Source: Limnohabitans lacus
GTDB taxonomy: Bacteria; Pseudomonadota; Gammaproteobacteria; Burkholderiales; Burkholderiaceae_C
Direction of reading: 5' to 3'
Length of the DNA: 40,353 nt
NCBI RefSeq assembly: GCF_030053395.1
Contig: NZ_JASGBH010000014.1
Coordinates: 1-40,353 of the forward strand
Under the pieces are notes generated by a model that was not told the DNA's origin, searched no databases, and saw only the letters and a program-made list of their open reading frames with translations. The position numbers and the translations under genes were made by a program. Of this stretch, positions 13,177-21,446 are shown in pieces. Within the stretch, counting starts at the first letter, position 1; each line of letters starts with the position of its first letter.

Positions 13177-14253
13177 ATGAAAAACAACAAAACACTTCAA
13201 TTCGTTCTGGTGGGCTTGGCGCTGATCGTGCTGCCCATCGTCTTGCAAGGCTTTGGCAACGCCTGGGTGCGCATCGCCGACATGGCCTTGCTCTACATCC
13301 TGCTGGCGCTGGGCTTGAACATCGTGGTCGGTTATGCCGGTCTGCTCGACCTGGGCTATGTGGCGTTCTTCGCGGTGGGTGCGTACATGTACGGCCTGCT
13401 GTCCTCGCCGCACCTGACCAACACCTTCGAGTGGATCGCGGCCGTCTTCCCAGCGGGCATGCACATGCCGATCTGGCTGATCGTGCCCGTGGGCGCGGCT
13501 TTGGCGGGCATCTTTGGCATGCTGCTGGGCGCCCCCACACTCAAGCTGCGTGGCGACTACCTGGCCATCGTCACCTTGGGTTTCGGTGAAATCATCCGTG
13601 TCTTCATGAACAACTTGGACCACCCGGTCAACATCACCAACGGCCCCAAGGGCCTGGACCAGATCGACTCGATTTCGATCTTTGGTCTGAACCTGGGCAA
13701 GAAACTGATGATTGGCGACTTTGAAATCGCATCGGTCTCCTTGTACTACTACCTGTTCTTGAGCCTGGTGCTGGTGGCGATCTTGATCTCGCACCGCCTC
13801 GAGTTCTCGCGCATTGGCCGCGCCTGGATGGCCATCCGCGAAGACGAAATCGCGGCCAAGGCCATGGGCCTGAACACCCGCAACCTCAAGCTTTTGGCTT
13901 TCGGCATGGGCGCCACTTTTGGAGGTGTTTCGGGTGCCATGTTCGCGGGATTTCAGGGCTTCATCTCGCCCGAATCTTTCAGCCTGATGGAGTCGGTGAT
14001 GATCGTGGCCATGGTGGTCCTCGGTGGCTTGGGCCACTTGCCCGGCGTCATCTTGGGCGCGGTGTTGCTGTCAGCCTTGCCCGAGGTGCTGCGCTACGTG
14101 GCCGGGCCTTTGCAGGCCATGACCGATGGGCGACTGGATGCGTCCATCTTGCGTCAGCTGTTGGTGGCACTGGCCATGATCGTGATCATGTTGATGCGTC
14201 CACGCGGCTTGTGGCCATCGCCTGAGCATGGCAAAGCATTGCAGTCGAAATAA
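13177..14253 (+). CDS. livM: Branched-chain amino acid ABC transporter permease LivM
   Basis: This 358-residue integral membrane protein has the LivM signature. It includes LGLNIVVGYAGLLDLGYVAFFAVGAY (residues about 45-70), LRGDYLAIVTLGFGEIIR and GGVSGAMFAGFQGFISPESF with the downstream MVVLGGLGHLPGVILGA EAA-like loop. It pairs with LivH to form the translocation pore. I chose the ATG at 13177, preceded by GAGGGG; longer in-frame starts run into livH. It is followed by livG after 10 bp. Confidence 0.93.
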   Translation: MKNNKTLQFVLVGLALIVLPIVLQGFGNAWVRIADMALLYILLALGLNIVVGYAGLLDLGYVAFFAVGAYMYGLLSSPHLTNTFEWIAAVFPAGMHMPIWLIVPVGAALAGIFGMLLGAPTLKLRGDYLAIVTLGFGEIIRVFMNNLDHPVNITNGPKGLDQIDSISIFGLNLGKKLMIGDFEIASVSLYYYLFLSLVLVAILISHRLEFSRIGRAWMAIREDEIAAKAMGLNTRNLKLLAFGMGATFGGVSGAMFAGFQGFISPESFSLMESVMIVAMVVLGGLGHLPGVILGAVLLSALPEVLRYVAGPLQAMTDGRLDASILRQLLVALAMIVIMLMRPRGLWPSPEHGKALQSK

Positions 14254-14263
14254 GGGGACGAAC

Positions 14264-15037
14264 ATGAGCAAAGACACCGTCCTCCAAGTGGCAGGCATCT
14301 CCAAACGTTTTGGCGGCCTGCAAGCGCTCACCGATGTGGGCATGACCATCCAACGTGGTCAGGTCTATGGTCTGATCGGCCCCAACGGCGCGGGCAAGAC
14401 CACCTTCTTCAATGTGATCACCGGCCTGTACACGCCCGACAGCGGCAGCTTCGAGCTGGCCGGCAAGCCCTACCAGCCCACGGCCGTGCACGAAGTGGCC
14501 AAGGCCGGCATTGCCCGCACCTTCCAAAACATCCGCTTGTTTGCCGAGATGACGGCGCTGGAAAACGTGATGGTGGGCCGCCATGTGCGCACCCACTCGG
14601 GTTTGCTGGGCGCGATCTTTCGCACACCCGGCTTCAAGGCCGAAGAGGCGGCCATTGCAAAGCGTGCGCAAGAGCTGCTCGACTATGTGGGCATCGGCAA
14701 ATACGCCGACTACAAAGCGCGCACCTTGTCTTATGGCGATCAACGCCGACTGGAAATCGCCCGCGCTCTGGCCACCGACCCGCAACTGATCGCGCTGGAC
14801 GAACCTGCCGCCGGTATGAACGCCACCGAAAAAGTGCAGCTGCGCGAACTGATCGACCGCATCCGCAAAGACAACCGCACCATCTTGCTGATTGAGCACG
14901 ATGTGAAGCTGGTGATGGGCCTGTGTGACCGCGTCACGGTGCTGGACTACGGCAAGCCAATTGCCGAGGGCACGCCGGCCGATGTGCAGAAGAATGACAA
15001 AGTGATTGAAGCCTATCTGGGCTCCGGAGGACACTGA
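14264..15037 (+). CDS. livG: Branched-chain amino acid ABC transporter ATP-binding protein LivG
   Basis: The 257-residue ATPase has Walker A GPNGAGKTT (about residues 40-48) and the Q-loop region RTFQNIRLF. The family signature is the variant LSYGDQRRLEIARAL, followed by Walker B LIALDEPAAGMN and the H-loop LLIEHDVKLVM. These, and the extra segment between Walker A and the signature (HVRTHSGLLGAIFRTPGFK), are typical of LivG. The start at 14264 has AGGGGAC upstream. It works with LivF as a heterodimer energising LivHM. The stop is separated from the livF start by one base. Confidence 0.93.
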   Translation: MSKDTVLQVAGISKRFGGLQALTDVGMTIQRGQVYGLIGPNGAGKTTFFNVITGLYTPDSGSFELAGKPYQPTAVHEVAKAGIARTFQNIRLFAEMTALENVMVGRHVRTHSGLLGAIFRTPGFKAEEAAIAKRAQELLDYVGIGKYADYKARTLSYGDQRRLEIARALATDPQLIALDEPAAGMNATEKVQLRELIDRIRKDNRTILLIEHDVKLVMGLCDRVTVLDYGKPIAEGTPADVQKNDKVIEAYLGSGGH

Positions 15038-15038
15038 G

Positions 15039-15755
15039 ATGGGTCAAACCCTTTTGAAAGTCAAAGGCCTGCAGGTCGCCTACGGCGGCATTCAGGCGGT
15101 CAAAGGCGTGGACCTGGAAGTGCGCGAAGGCGAGTTGGTCACCTTGATCGGCTCCAACGGTGCGGGCAAAACCACCACCATGAAAGCCATCACCGGCACC
15201 TTGGACCTGCAAGCCGGCGACATCGAGTACCTGGGCCAAAGCATCAAGGGCCAAGGCCCTTGGGACTTGGTCAAACAAGGTCTGGCCATGGTGCCCGAAG
15301 GCCGTGGCGTGTTCACCCGCATGACCATCACCGAAAACCTGCAAATGGGCGCCTACATCCGCTCGGACGCGGCAGGCATTGCGGACGACATCGAGAAGAT
15401 GTTCACCATCTTCCCGCGTCTGCGTGAACGCAAGGACCAGCTGGCCGGCACCATGTCCGGTGGCGAGCAGCAAATGCTGGCCATGGGCCGCGCTCTGATG
15501 AGCCGCCCCAAAGTCTTGTTGCTCGATGAGCCCTCCATGGGTCTGTCACCCATCATGGTCGACAAGATTTTTGAGGTGGTGCGCGATGTGTACGCGCAAG
15601 GCGTCACAGTGCTGCTGGTGGAGCAAAACGCCAGCCGTGCGCTGGCCATTGCCGACCGAGGCTATGTGATGGATTCCGGCCTCATCACCATGAGCGGTGT
15701 GGGCAAGGACATGCTCGAAGACCCCAAGGTGAGGGCCGCCTATTTGGGCGAATGA
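15039..15755 (+). CDS. livF: Branched-chain amino acid ABC transporter ATP-binding protein LivF
   Basis: The 238-residue ATPase has Walker A GSNGAGKTTT, then VPEGRGVFTRMTITENLQMGAY, which is characteristic of LivF. It also has the signature MSGGEQQMLAMGRAL, Walker B VLLLDEPSMGLSP and H-loop VLLVEQNASRAL. CGGAGG lies seven bases before the ATG, inside the end of livG, indicating translational coupling. It is the last gene of the operon; a perfect palindromic terminator follows. Confidence 0.93.
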   Translation: MGQTLLKVKGLQVAYGGIQAVKGVDLEVREGELVTLIGSNGAGKTTTMKAITGTLDLQAGDIEYLGQSIKGQGPWDLVKQGLAMVPEGRGVFTRMTITENLQMGAYIRSDAAGIADDIEKMFTIFPRLRERKDQLAGTMSGGEQQMLAMGRALMSRPKVLLLDEPSMGLSPIMVDKIFEVVRDVYAQGVTVLLVEQNASRALAIADRGYVMDSGLITMSGVGKDMLEDPKVRAAYLGE

Positions 15756-15770
15756 GCCGCCCTCAGGTCA

Positions 15771-15800
15771 GCAAAAAGCCCGGCATGCCGGGCTTTTTGC
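15771..15800. terminator. Bidirectional rho-independent terminator between livF and the convergent Bug gene
   Basis: A perfect 30-bp palindrome: GCAAAAAGCCCGGC joined to its complement GCCGGGCTTTTTGC. Both strands end in a T-run after a GC-rich stem, so it serves both convergent genes. Confidence 0.92.
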
Positions 15801-15828
15801 ATTCAGGAGGGGTCGTGGGGCAGACCGC

Positions 15829-16791
15829 TCAATCCACCCTTGCGCCGCTGGCTTTGACCACGCTTTCGTAGCGTGCCCATTCCCTCTTCATGAACGCGCC
15901 GAACTGTTCAGGCGTGTTGCCAACCGGTTCAGCCATCAGCATCGCAAAGCGAGATTGGGTTTCGGGTGCTTGCAAGGCGGCCGTGAAGGCTTTGTTCAGG
16001 CGCTCCACCACGTCACGCGGTGTGGCCGCAGGCGCCACCAGACCCCACCAGGTGTCGATCTCAAAACCCGTCAGGGTTTCGCTCATGGCCGGGATGTCGG
16101 GCAGGGCGTTGCTGCGCTGCCCTGTGGTCACCGCCAGTGCCTTGAGCTTGCCGGCTTTGATGTTGGGCGCGGCGGTGGCCAGGTTGTCCAAGTTGAAATC
16201 GACTTGTCCAGACAGCAACGCCAGTTGCGCCGGATTGCCTCCGTTGTAGGGGATGTGCACCGCAAAAATACCCGCTGCTTTTTTGAACATCTCGCCGGCC
16301 AAGTGGCCTGCGCTGCCGTTGCCACCCGACCCAAAGTTCAAGCGGCCTGGGTTGGCCTTGGCATAGGCCACCAGATCGGCCAGCGTTCGGATCTTCAGGC
16401 GCTGCGCTGTCTCGGCATTCATCACCAGCACATTGGGCACGCGCACCATTTGTGTCACGGGCGCAAAGTCACGGCTCGGGTCGTAGGGCATCTTGGCAAA
16501 CAGCCAAGGGTTGATCGCGTGGGTGGCGGTGGCTGCGATGCCGATGGTCAGGCCATCGGGTGCGGCTTTGGCCACCAAGTCAGCGCCCAGGTTGCCGCCC
16601 GCACCGGGGCGGTTTTCGATGATCACCGTTCCCAGCGTGTCCTTGACGCGTTCTGCCAGGGCCCGCGCCGTCACATCGATGGGACCACCCGCTGCATAGG
16701 GCACGATCAGTCGGATCGTTTTGCCTTGCGCCCAGACGGGGGCTGTGACACCGGCAGCGATGGCGCTCAGGCAAAAATGGCGGCGTTGCAT
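15829..16791 (-). CDS. Bug/TctC-family tripartite tricarboxylate transporter substrate-binding protein
   Basis: The 320-residue periplasmic protein starts MQRRHFCLSAIAAGVTAPVWAQ, a signal peptide with cleavage after VWA. It shows the Bug fold motifs IRLIVPYAAGGPIDVTAR, VIIENRPGAGGNLGAD, LNFGSGGNGSAGHLAGEMFK and IPYNGGNPAQLALLSGQVDF. Bug proteins bind carboxylates, amino acids or similar small molecules; Burkholderiales carry many orphan copies not linked to membrane components. No TctA/TctB gene is adjacent here, so this is one of the orphans. It is convergent to livF and transcribed from the region of the REPIN-like repeat. Confidence 0.92.
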   Translation of the reverse strand: MQRRHFCLSAIAAGVTAPVWAQGKTIRLIVPYAAGGPIDVTARALAERVKDTLGTVIIENRPGAGGNLGADLVAKAAPDGLTIGIAATATHAINPWLFAKMPYDPSRDFAPVTQMVRVPNVLVMNAETAQRLKIRTLADLVAYAKANPGRLNFGSGGNGSAGHLAGEMFKKAAGIFAVHIPYNGGNPAQLALLSGQVDFNLDNLATAAPNIKAGKLKALAVTTGQRSNALPDIPAMSETLTGFEIDTWWGLVAPAATPRDVVERLNKAFTAALQAPETQSRFAMLMAEPVGNTPEQFGAFMKREWARYESVVKASGARVD

Positions 16792-16818
16792 GCGCTGTCC
16801 TTTTTCATCGGGTTGTCT

Positions 16819-16909
16819 TGCAGGTCGTGGGCTTGAGCCCCGACATGTACCAGTGCGAAAGCATGCAATGCCGGAGCATGCGCTGTCGGAGCTGAAGCTC
16901 CGACCTGCA
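16819..16909. repeat. REPIN-like palindromic element
   Basis: The 91-bp segment is bounded by a perfect 9-bp inverted repeat (TGCAGGTCG and CGACCTGCA). Each end carries its own hairpin: GTCGTGGGCT/AGCCCCGAC at 16824-16844 and GTCGGAGCT/AGCTCCGAC at 16885-16904. A third small palindrome (GCATGC repeated in inverted sense) sits between at 16861-16881. Two REP-like hairpins in inverted orientation are the structure of a REPIN/BIME. No RAYT transposase is encoded in the window. Confidence 0.65.
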
Positions 16910-16925
16910 GAATCCGTGCGGCAAG

Positions 16926-17966
16926 TCAGGCTTTGGCTTTGTCGGCCTCAGACGTGAACGAATCTGCGTAGAACTCTTCTTCGGGCAAACCGCCTTGTGC
17001 CACGTAGTCGCGCTTGGCCGAGTCCACCACGATGGGGGCGCCGCAGGCATAGACCTGGTGGCCCGACAGATCGGGGAAGTCTTGCAACACCGCTTGGTGC
17101 ACGAAGCCGGTGCGGCCGGACCACTGGTCTTCGGCTTCAGCGTTCGAGATGACGGGCACATAGCGCAGATTGGGCATCTCGGCCAGACGGGCTTCGACCC
17201 ATTCGGCCATGTACAGATCGGCCGGGCGGCGGCCACCCCAGTACAGCGTGGCGGGGCGGGTGATGCCGCGGTGCTGCATGTGTTCGATCAGCGCCTTGAT
17301 GGGCGCAAAGCCTGTGCCCGAGGCCAACAACACGATGGGCTTGTCGTTGTCTTCGCGCAGGTAAAAGCTGCCGTACGGGCCTTCGGCGCGCAAGATGTCT
17401 TTTTCCTTCATGGTGGTGAACACCGGGTCGGTGAACTTGCCGCCGGGCATGTGGCGGATGTGCAGCTCCACGGTGGGCGGTGCCACTTCCAGGGTGTGCG
17501 GCGCATTGGCCATGCTGTAGCTGCGGCGCGAACCGTCACGCAACAAGAACTCGATGTACTGCCCAGCGTGGAACTTCATCACATCGTTGGCGGGCAACTG
17601 CAGCTTGAGCACGATCACATCGTGTGATTTTTTCTCGAGGCTCACCACACGCACCGGCATCTTCTTGACGGGCAGGCCGCCTTCGGCCGTGACTTGTTTG
17701 GACTCGAGCACCACATCGCTTTGGGCGGTGGCGCAGCAAGTCAGCACCAGGCCTTGGGCTTCTTCTTCGGCAGACAGAGCTTTGTCTTGGTGGGGGCCGT
17801 GCACCACGGTGCCCGAAATCTTTTTGCATTTGCACGAACCGCAAGCGCCGTCCTTGCAACCATAGGGCAGTCCGATGCCCTGGCGAATGCCTGCCGTCAG
17901 CAAGGTTTCGTTGTCGTCGGCGGTGAAGCTGCGGCCGCTGGGCTGCACGGAAATTTGGAAGCTCAT
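16926..17966 (-). CDS. 2Fe-2S/FAD oxidoreductase (CDP-6-deoxy-glucoseen reductase-like)
   Basis: The 346-residue protein is a plant-type ferredoxin domain fused to a ferredoxin-NADP reductase module. Cluster ligands are Cys37, Cys42 and Cys45 (YGCKDGACGSCK) and Cys77 (LTCCAT). The FAD-binding motif is RSYSMANAP (about 145-153). The NAD(P) site is LLASGTGFAPIKALIEH and the C-terminal CGAPIVVDSAK. Homologues are usually annotated as CDP-6-deoxy-delta-3,4-glucoseen reductase (AscD/RfbI-like), but many in this lineage have no deoxysugar context, as here; the real electron acceptor is open. I chose the ATG at 17966 with AAGGA upstream; upstream in-frame sequence overlaps the divergent gene. About 47 bp separate it from that gene's start. 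Confidence 0.88.
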   Translation of the reverse strand: MSFQISVQPSGRSFTADDNETLLTAGIRQGIGLPYGCKDGACGSCKCKKISGTVVHGPHQDKALSAEEEAQGLVLTCCATAQSDVVLESKQVTAEGGLPVKKMPVRVVSLEKKSHDVIVLKLQLPANDVMKFHAGQYIEFLLRDGSRRSYSMANAPHTLEVAPPTVELHIRHMPGGKFTDPVFTTMKEKDILRAEGPYGSFYLREDNDKPIVLLASGTGFAPIKALIEHMQHRGITRPATLYWGGRRPADLYMAEWVEARLAEMPNLRYVPVISNAEAEDQWSGRTGFVHQAVLQDFPDLSGHQVYACGAPIVVDSAKRDYVAQGGLPEEEFYADSFTSEADKAKA

Positions 17967-18013
17967 CTTTTCGGTATCCTTGAGGGGTTGTTTTTGACCC
18001 GGAACCCCTGATT

Positions 18014-18970
18014 TTGCCTTCAAACCAGACTCCTCTGGGCGCCTTGCCCGCCCGCTTTCGTCGCCAGCGTGTCCTGATCGTGGGTTGTGGCGACGTGGGC
18101 TTGCGCACCGCAGGCCAGCTGGGCGCACCGCAAAGCCAACGCGTGCGCCTGATGGCGCTGACCTCTTCGCCCGAGCGTGTGCGTTTGCTGCGTGCTTGCG
18201 GCATCACGCCTTTGCAGGGCGATCTGGACGATGCCGCCAGCATCCGCCGCCTGGCGGGCATCGCGCACCGCGTGATTCACTTGGCGCCACCGCCCAGTGA
18301 ACGCCGTGGCGACTCCGAGCACGACCCCCGCACCCAGGCCTTGGGCCGCGTGCTGCGTTTGCGCACCCCGCCCCAGGCCTTGGTTTACGGCTCCACCACG
18401 GGCGTGTATGGCGACTGCGCCGGTGCTCGCGTGGACGAAACCCGTGCCGTCAAGCCCCACACCCCACGCGCCCAGCGCCGTGTGGATGCCGAAACCGCCA
18501 TGCGCTTTTTGGGCCGCAGCGGTGTGCGGGTCAGTGTGTTGCGCATTCCCGGCATCTATGCGCCTGACCGCGAAGGCGGCACGCCCCGCGAACGCTTGCT
18601 CAAAGGCACCCCGGTGCTGGTGCCCAAGGAAGACGTGTACACCAACCACATCCACGCCACCGACCTGGCCCGCGCCTGTGCGGCAGCCCTGTGGCGCGGC
18701 AAGCCGCAGCGCGTCGTCAACGTCAACGACGACACCGATTTGAAGATGGGCGACTACTTCGATTTGGCGGCCGGCTTGTACGGTTTGCCCAAACCACCCC
18801 GCATCTCTCGGCAAGACGCGAACACGGCGCTGCCTTTGATGCTGCTGAGCTTCATGAATGAATCGCGCCGCTTGGACAACACCCGCATGAAGCAAGAGCT
18901 TCGGCTCACGCTGCGCTACCCGCATGTGCGTGAGGGATTGAGCCCTCAGTCGGCTCTATTTGGCAACTGA
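18014..18970 (+). CDS. NAD(P)-dependent epimerase/SDR-like protein
   Basis: The 318-residue protein has an N-terminal Rossmann fold with VLIVGCGDVGLRTAGQL (nucleotide-binding Gly motif). It continues with HLAPPPSERRGDSEHD and LVYGSTTGVYGDCAG (extended-SDR active-site region, Tyr but no clear YxxxK), RIPGIYAPDREGG and THIHATDLARA-like NHIHATDLARA. It looks like YeeZ-type NAD-dependent epimerase family proteins of unknown substrate. The only upstream start is a TTG at 18014, and other in-frame non-ATG codons exist, so the N-terminus is uncertain. It is divergent from the reductase gene and its stop is one base before hslR, suggesting an operon. Confidence 0.82.
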   Translation: MPSNQTPLGALPARFRRQRVLIVGCGDVGLRTAGQLGAPQSQRVRLMALTSSPERVRLLRACGITPLQGDLDDAASIRRLAGIAHRVIHLAPPPSERRGDSEHDPRTQALGRVLRLRTPPQALVYGSTTGVYGDCAGARVDETRAVKPHTPRAQRRVDAETAMRFLGRSGVRVSVLRIPGIYAPDREGGTPRERLLKGTPVLVPKEDVYTNHIHATDLARACAAALWRGKPQRVVNVNDDTDLKMGDYFDLAAGLYGLPKPPRISRQDANTALPLMLLSFMNESRRLDNTRMKQELRLTLRYPHVREGLSPQSALFGN

Positions 18971-18971
18971 C

Positions 18972-19373
18972 ATGGCGTCGCTGCGCATTGACAAATGGCT
19001 GTGGGCGGCGCGGTTCTTCAAGACCCGCAGCATCGCCAGCGACGAGATCGGCAAAAACCGCGTGCAGATCAATGGCCAGGACGCCAAAGCCTCGCGTGAG
19101 GTCAAACCCGGCGACACCGTGCGCATGCGCCAAGGACAAGTCGATCGCACGGTGTTGGTCAAAGGCATCAGCGCGGTGCGCGGCCCAGCGCCCGTGGCGC
19201 AACTGCTTTATGAAGAAACGGCTGAGAGCCTTCAGGCCCGAACCCAGGCCGCCGAGCGCAACCGGCTGGCACGTGAACCCGCTTTGAGCATCGAGCAAGG
19301 CCGGCCCACCAAGCGTGACCGCCGCCAAATCGAAAAAGCCTGGGACGACCGCTGGAGCGCGGGCATCGATTGA
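18972..19373 (+). CDS. hslR: Heat-shock protein Hsp15 (S4-domain ribosome rescue factor)
   Basis: The 133-residue basic protein starts MASLRIDKWLWAARFFKTRSIASDEI, the typical S4-like RNA-binding domain of Hsp15. The loop KNRVQINGQDAKASREVKPGDTV follows, then a long basic C-terminal helix (RPTKRDRRQIEKAWDDRW). Hsp15 binds free 50S subunits carrying nascent chains and helps recycle them. The ATG at 18972 follows the previous stop by one base. A strong terminator follows, then the remains of a tRNA gene. Confidence 0.92.
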   Translation: MASLRIDKWLWAARFFKTRSIASDEIGKNRVQINGQDAKASREVKPGDTVRMRQGQVDRTVLVKGISAVRGPAPVAQLLYEETAESLQARTQAAERNRLAREPALSIEQGRPTKRDRRQIEKAWDDRWSAGID

Positions 19374-19398
19374 AAGTGGCGACACAGTGGCCACAAAG

Positions 19399-19434
19399 CA
19401 AAAAGCCACCAGTTCTTGAGAACTGATGGCTTTT
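19399..19434 (+). terminator. Rho-independent terminator after hslR
   Basis: AAAAGCCA-c-CAGTTC pairs with GAACTG-a-TGGCTTTT around a TTGA loop, with a T-run at the end. It is between hslR and the convergent tRNA fragment and could terminate both. Confidence 0.85.
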
Positions 19435-19437
19435 GAC

Positions 19438-19495
19438 TGGTGCCCGGGGCCGGACTCGAACCGGCACGCCTTGCGGCGGGGGATTTTGAGTCCCC
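19438..19495 (-). tRNA. 3' part of a tRNA-Leu(CAA) gene (5' half missing)
   Basis: Read on the minus strand this gives the anticodon stem-loop GGGGA-CTCAAAA-TCCCC (anticodon CAA) and the long class II variable arm CGCCGCAAGGCG. The T arm GCCGG-TTCGAGT-CCGGC, the acceptor strand CCCGGGC, discriminator A and encoded CCA follow. The D arm and 5' acceptor strand GCCCGGG expected to precede GGGGA are replaced by unrelated AT-rich sequence belonging to the integrase gene's upstream region. It is therefore a split tRNA that marks one attachment site. A second, complete copy is expected at the far end of the island but is not in the window. Confidence 0.85.
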
Positions 19496-19620
19496 TATTA
19501 CAGGTATTCCCCTGCGTTGTTCATTGTTGATAAAATACATATAAATCAATAGCTTAGGTGAAATTATTGCAATAAGTAGCTCCCTGAATGTTGATCAATA
19601 TTCCCCAAAATTCGGGTTTT

Positions 19621-19642
19621 CAGTCTGTAAACAGTCTGTAAA
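19621..19642 (+). repeat. Tandem 11-bp repeat upstream of the integrase
   Basis: CAGTCTGTAAA occurs twice in direct tandem, 14 bp before the integrase start codon. Possible arm-type recombinase or excisionase binding site, or operator. Confidence 0.45.
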
Positions 19643-19655
19643 AAAAGGGGTCAGC

Positions 19656-21002
19656 ATGGCACGACCAAACAAGGCAACTGCGATCAACTACACGGTTGCC
19701 CATGATCTGACGAATGGCCTACTAGAGCGAGCCGTGTGTCCTGATGACAAGGCGTTTGTTTTGCTTCGAGATGCAGACAAAAAAGGGTTGCGCTTACGCG
19801 TTACCAAGGCGGGAGGCAAACACTGGCAGTTTGAGGCACGTATCAAGGGCAAGCTTTTCACCCGTGCGCTTGGGGAGTGGCCTGCGGTGGGTATGGATGT
19901 GGCGCGTAAAGAGGCGCACCGCTTGCGTGGCCTGGCCGAGCAAGGCATTGATCCAAGGGTTGGAGAGGCGCTTGAAAAAGCGGCCAAAGCACAAGCCGAA
20001 GCTGAAAAAGAGCGTGCCGCCAATTTCACCTTCGGTACGTTGATGGAGGATTACGCCAACGAGTTGGAGCGTCAAGGCAAAACCTCGCACGCTAAGGTCC
20101 GAGGAATATTCAAATTGCATTTAACCGAAGGTGCACCAAAGCTGGCAGCCACTCCGGCCGCCTTGGTCACCGCTGAGCAAGTGGCCGACCTGCTGCGTCG
20201 CCTGAGCGAGGCAGGGAAAGAGCGCACAGCAGGGAAGGTCCGGAGTTACTGTCGAGCCGCCTTCGAGATGGCCCGAACATCCAAGCTGAGCCTGTTGGTG
20301 CCGGTGCATTTCAAGAACTACGGAGTGCAACACAATCCGGCAGCTGAGACAGTGGCCATCAAGTTGGTACCAGACAAAAATCCGCTTATGCCGCCACACC
20401 TTCGCCAGTACTGGCAGGCCATCGAGTCGCTGCAAGGTGTTCGGGGTGCAGTTCTTCGCCTTCACATGTTGACCGGTGGGCAGCGCATCGAACAGCTGCG
20501 CCAGCTGGTTCGGTCCAATGTGGGGGAAGGAGCTATCACTCTGCTGGACGCCAAAGGGCGCACGGGGCGTGGGGCAAGGCTGCACACCATTCCGCTGTTG
20601 CCTGCAGCCCGTGAAACCATGGACTCTTTGCTAGCGCTGAACCCTGGCGAGTTCCCCTTGTCGGTGGACGGTGGCGAGTCGCCCGTGAGCGCCAAAGTGA
20701 TTGCAGATTGGGCCAAAGACGCCGCCGCCGGGGTGGAGTGGCTGCTAAGCGACAAGCCAGTGGGGCAGTTTCAGGCAAAGCGCATTCGGTCTGGCGTAGA
20801 AACTGCACTGGCCAGCCTGCGCGTCAGTCAAGAAACTCGGAGTCACCTGCTGAGTCATGGCGTGACGGGCGTACAAGCTGCCAGCTATGACGGACACGAT
20901 TACGCGCCGCAAAAGCTGGAGGCTCTTGAGACGTTTTATCGATTTTTGACAGAGACCAGCGCCAGCGTTGTGTATGTGTCGTCGAGGGTGGCCGCAGTTT
21001 AA
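19656..21002 (+). CDS. P4-type tyrosine integrase of a tRNA-Leu-associated island
   Basis: The 448-residue protein has the DUF4102-like N-terminal domain of P4-type integrases (LRDADKKGLRLRVTKAGGKHWQFEARIKGK, LGEWPAVGMDVARKEAHRL). A central SAM-like domain follows, then a catalytic domain. Box I Arg is in TGGQRIEQLRQL (R277), the second His in LLSHGVTG (H401), and the nucleophile is Y411 or Y416 (ASYDGHDYAPQK). At box II I read AKRIRSGVE (K375-x-x-R378), so the usual His is replaced by Lys, a variant that may still be active. The ATG has AGGGG upstream. It lies next to the split tRNA-Leu, the expected place for such an enzyme. Confidence 0.9.
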   Translation: MARPNKATAINYTVAHDLTNGLLERAVCPDDKAFVLLRDADKKGLRLRVTKAGGKHWQFEARIKGKLFTRALGEWPAVGMDVARKEAHRLRGLAEQGIDPRVGEALEKAAKAQAEAEKERAANFTFGTLMEDYANELERQGKTSHAKVRGIFKLHLTEGAPKLAATPAALVTAEQVADLLRRLSEAGKERTAGKVRSYCRAAFEMARTSKLSLLVPVHFKNYGVQHNPAAETVAIKLVPDKNPLMPPHLRQYWQAIESLQGVRGAVLRLHMLTGGQRIEQLRQLVRSNVGEGAITLLDAKGRTGRGARLHTIPLLPAARETMDSLLALNPGEFPLSVDGGESPVSAKVIADWAKDAAAGVEWLLSDKPVGQFQAKRIRSGVETALASLRVSQETRSHLLSHGVTGVQAASYDGHDYAPQKLEALETFYRFLTETSASVVYVSSRVAAV

Positions 21003-21446
21003 TTTTTAGTTTGCGTTTAGTGAAGTTCAGCAAGTCTTCGCATGTAGATAAATGCTGGAAGCTAAATTAATGGGCTTGATCAACGGCCGTTTGAGGCTGG
21101 GAGCGGTCATAGCCCAGTTGTGTTCAATTGGCTGTTATCGACCCAAAGCGGTCTTCACGGTGAACCAGCCCCTGACTCAGATACAGCGATAGCGGTCGGT
21201 CGTATCCGACAGTAACTTCTTGGCTTCAACTCAGAAGCAGGCACTCGAATTCAGTCGTCATTGCTTCTTCCGCTGACCGGTTTCATCTGATCAGCTGACA
21301 GTTGCAAAGCTCTGGATCGCTTCGAGGTGATGACGATCCTTTTATATTGGCGAGATGGCTAATACTGACTCAAAGCGGTCGTGCCACCATCCTAAATGCC
21401 TCGTGAGTTGTAGTGTCGGGGATTTTCTTGTGGCACCATATTGATT
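21003..21446. other. Intergenic repeat debris between the integrase and the GntR gene
   Basis: No gene is seen. The sequence holds degraded copies of short motifs: GACYCAAAGCGGTC at 21140-21153 and 21367-21380, CAGCGATAGCG at 21184-21194, and GACCGGTTTC near 21275-21284. Two of these motifs recur at 23867-24244 beyond the dioxygenase genes. This looks like worn remnants of repetitive or mobile sequence flanking the cassette. Confidence 0.4.
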
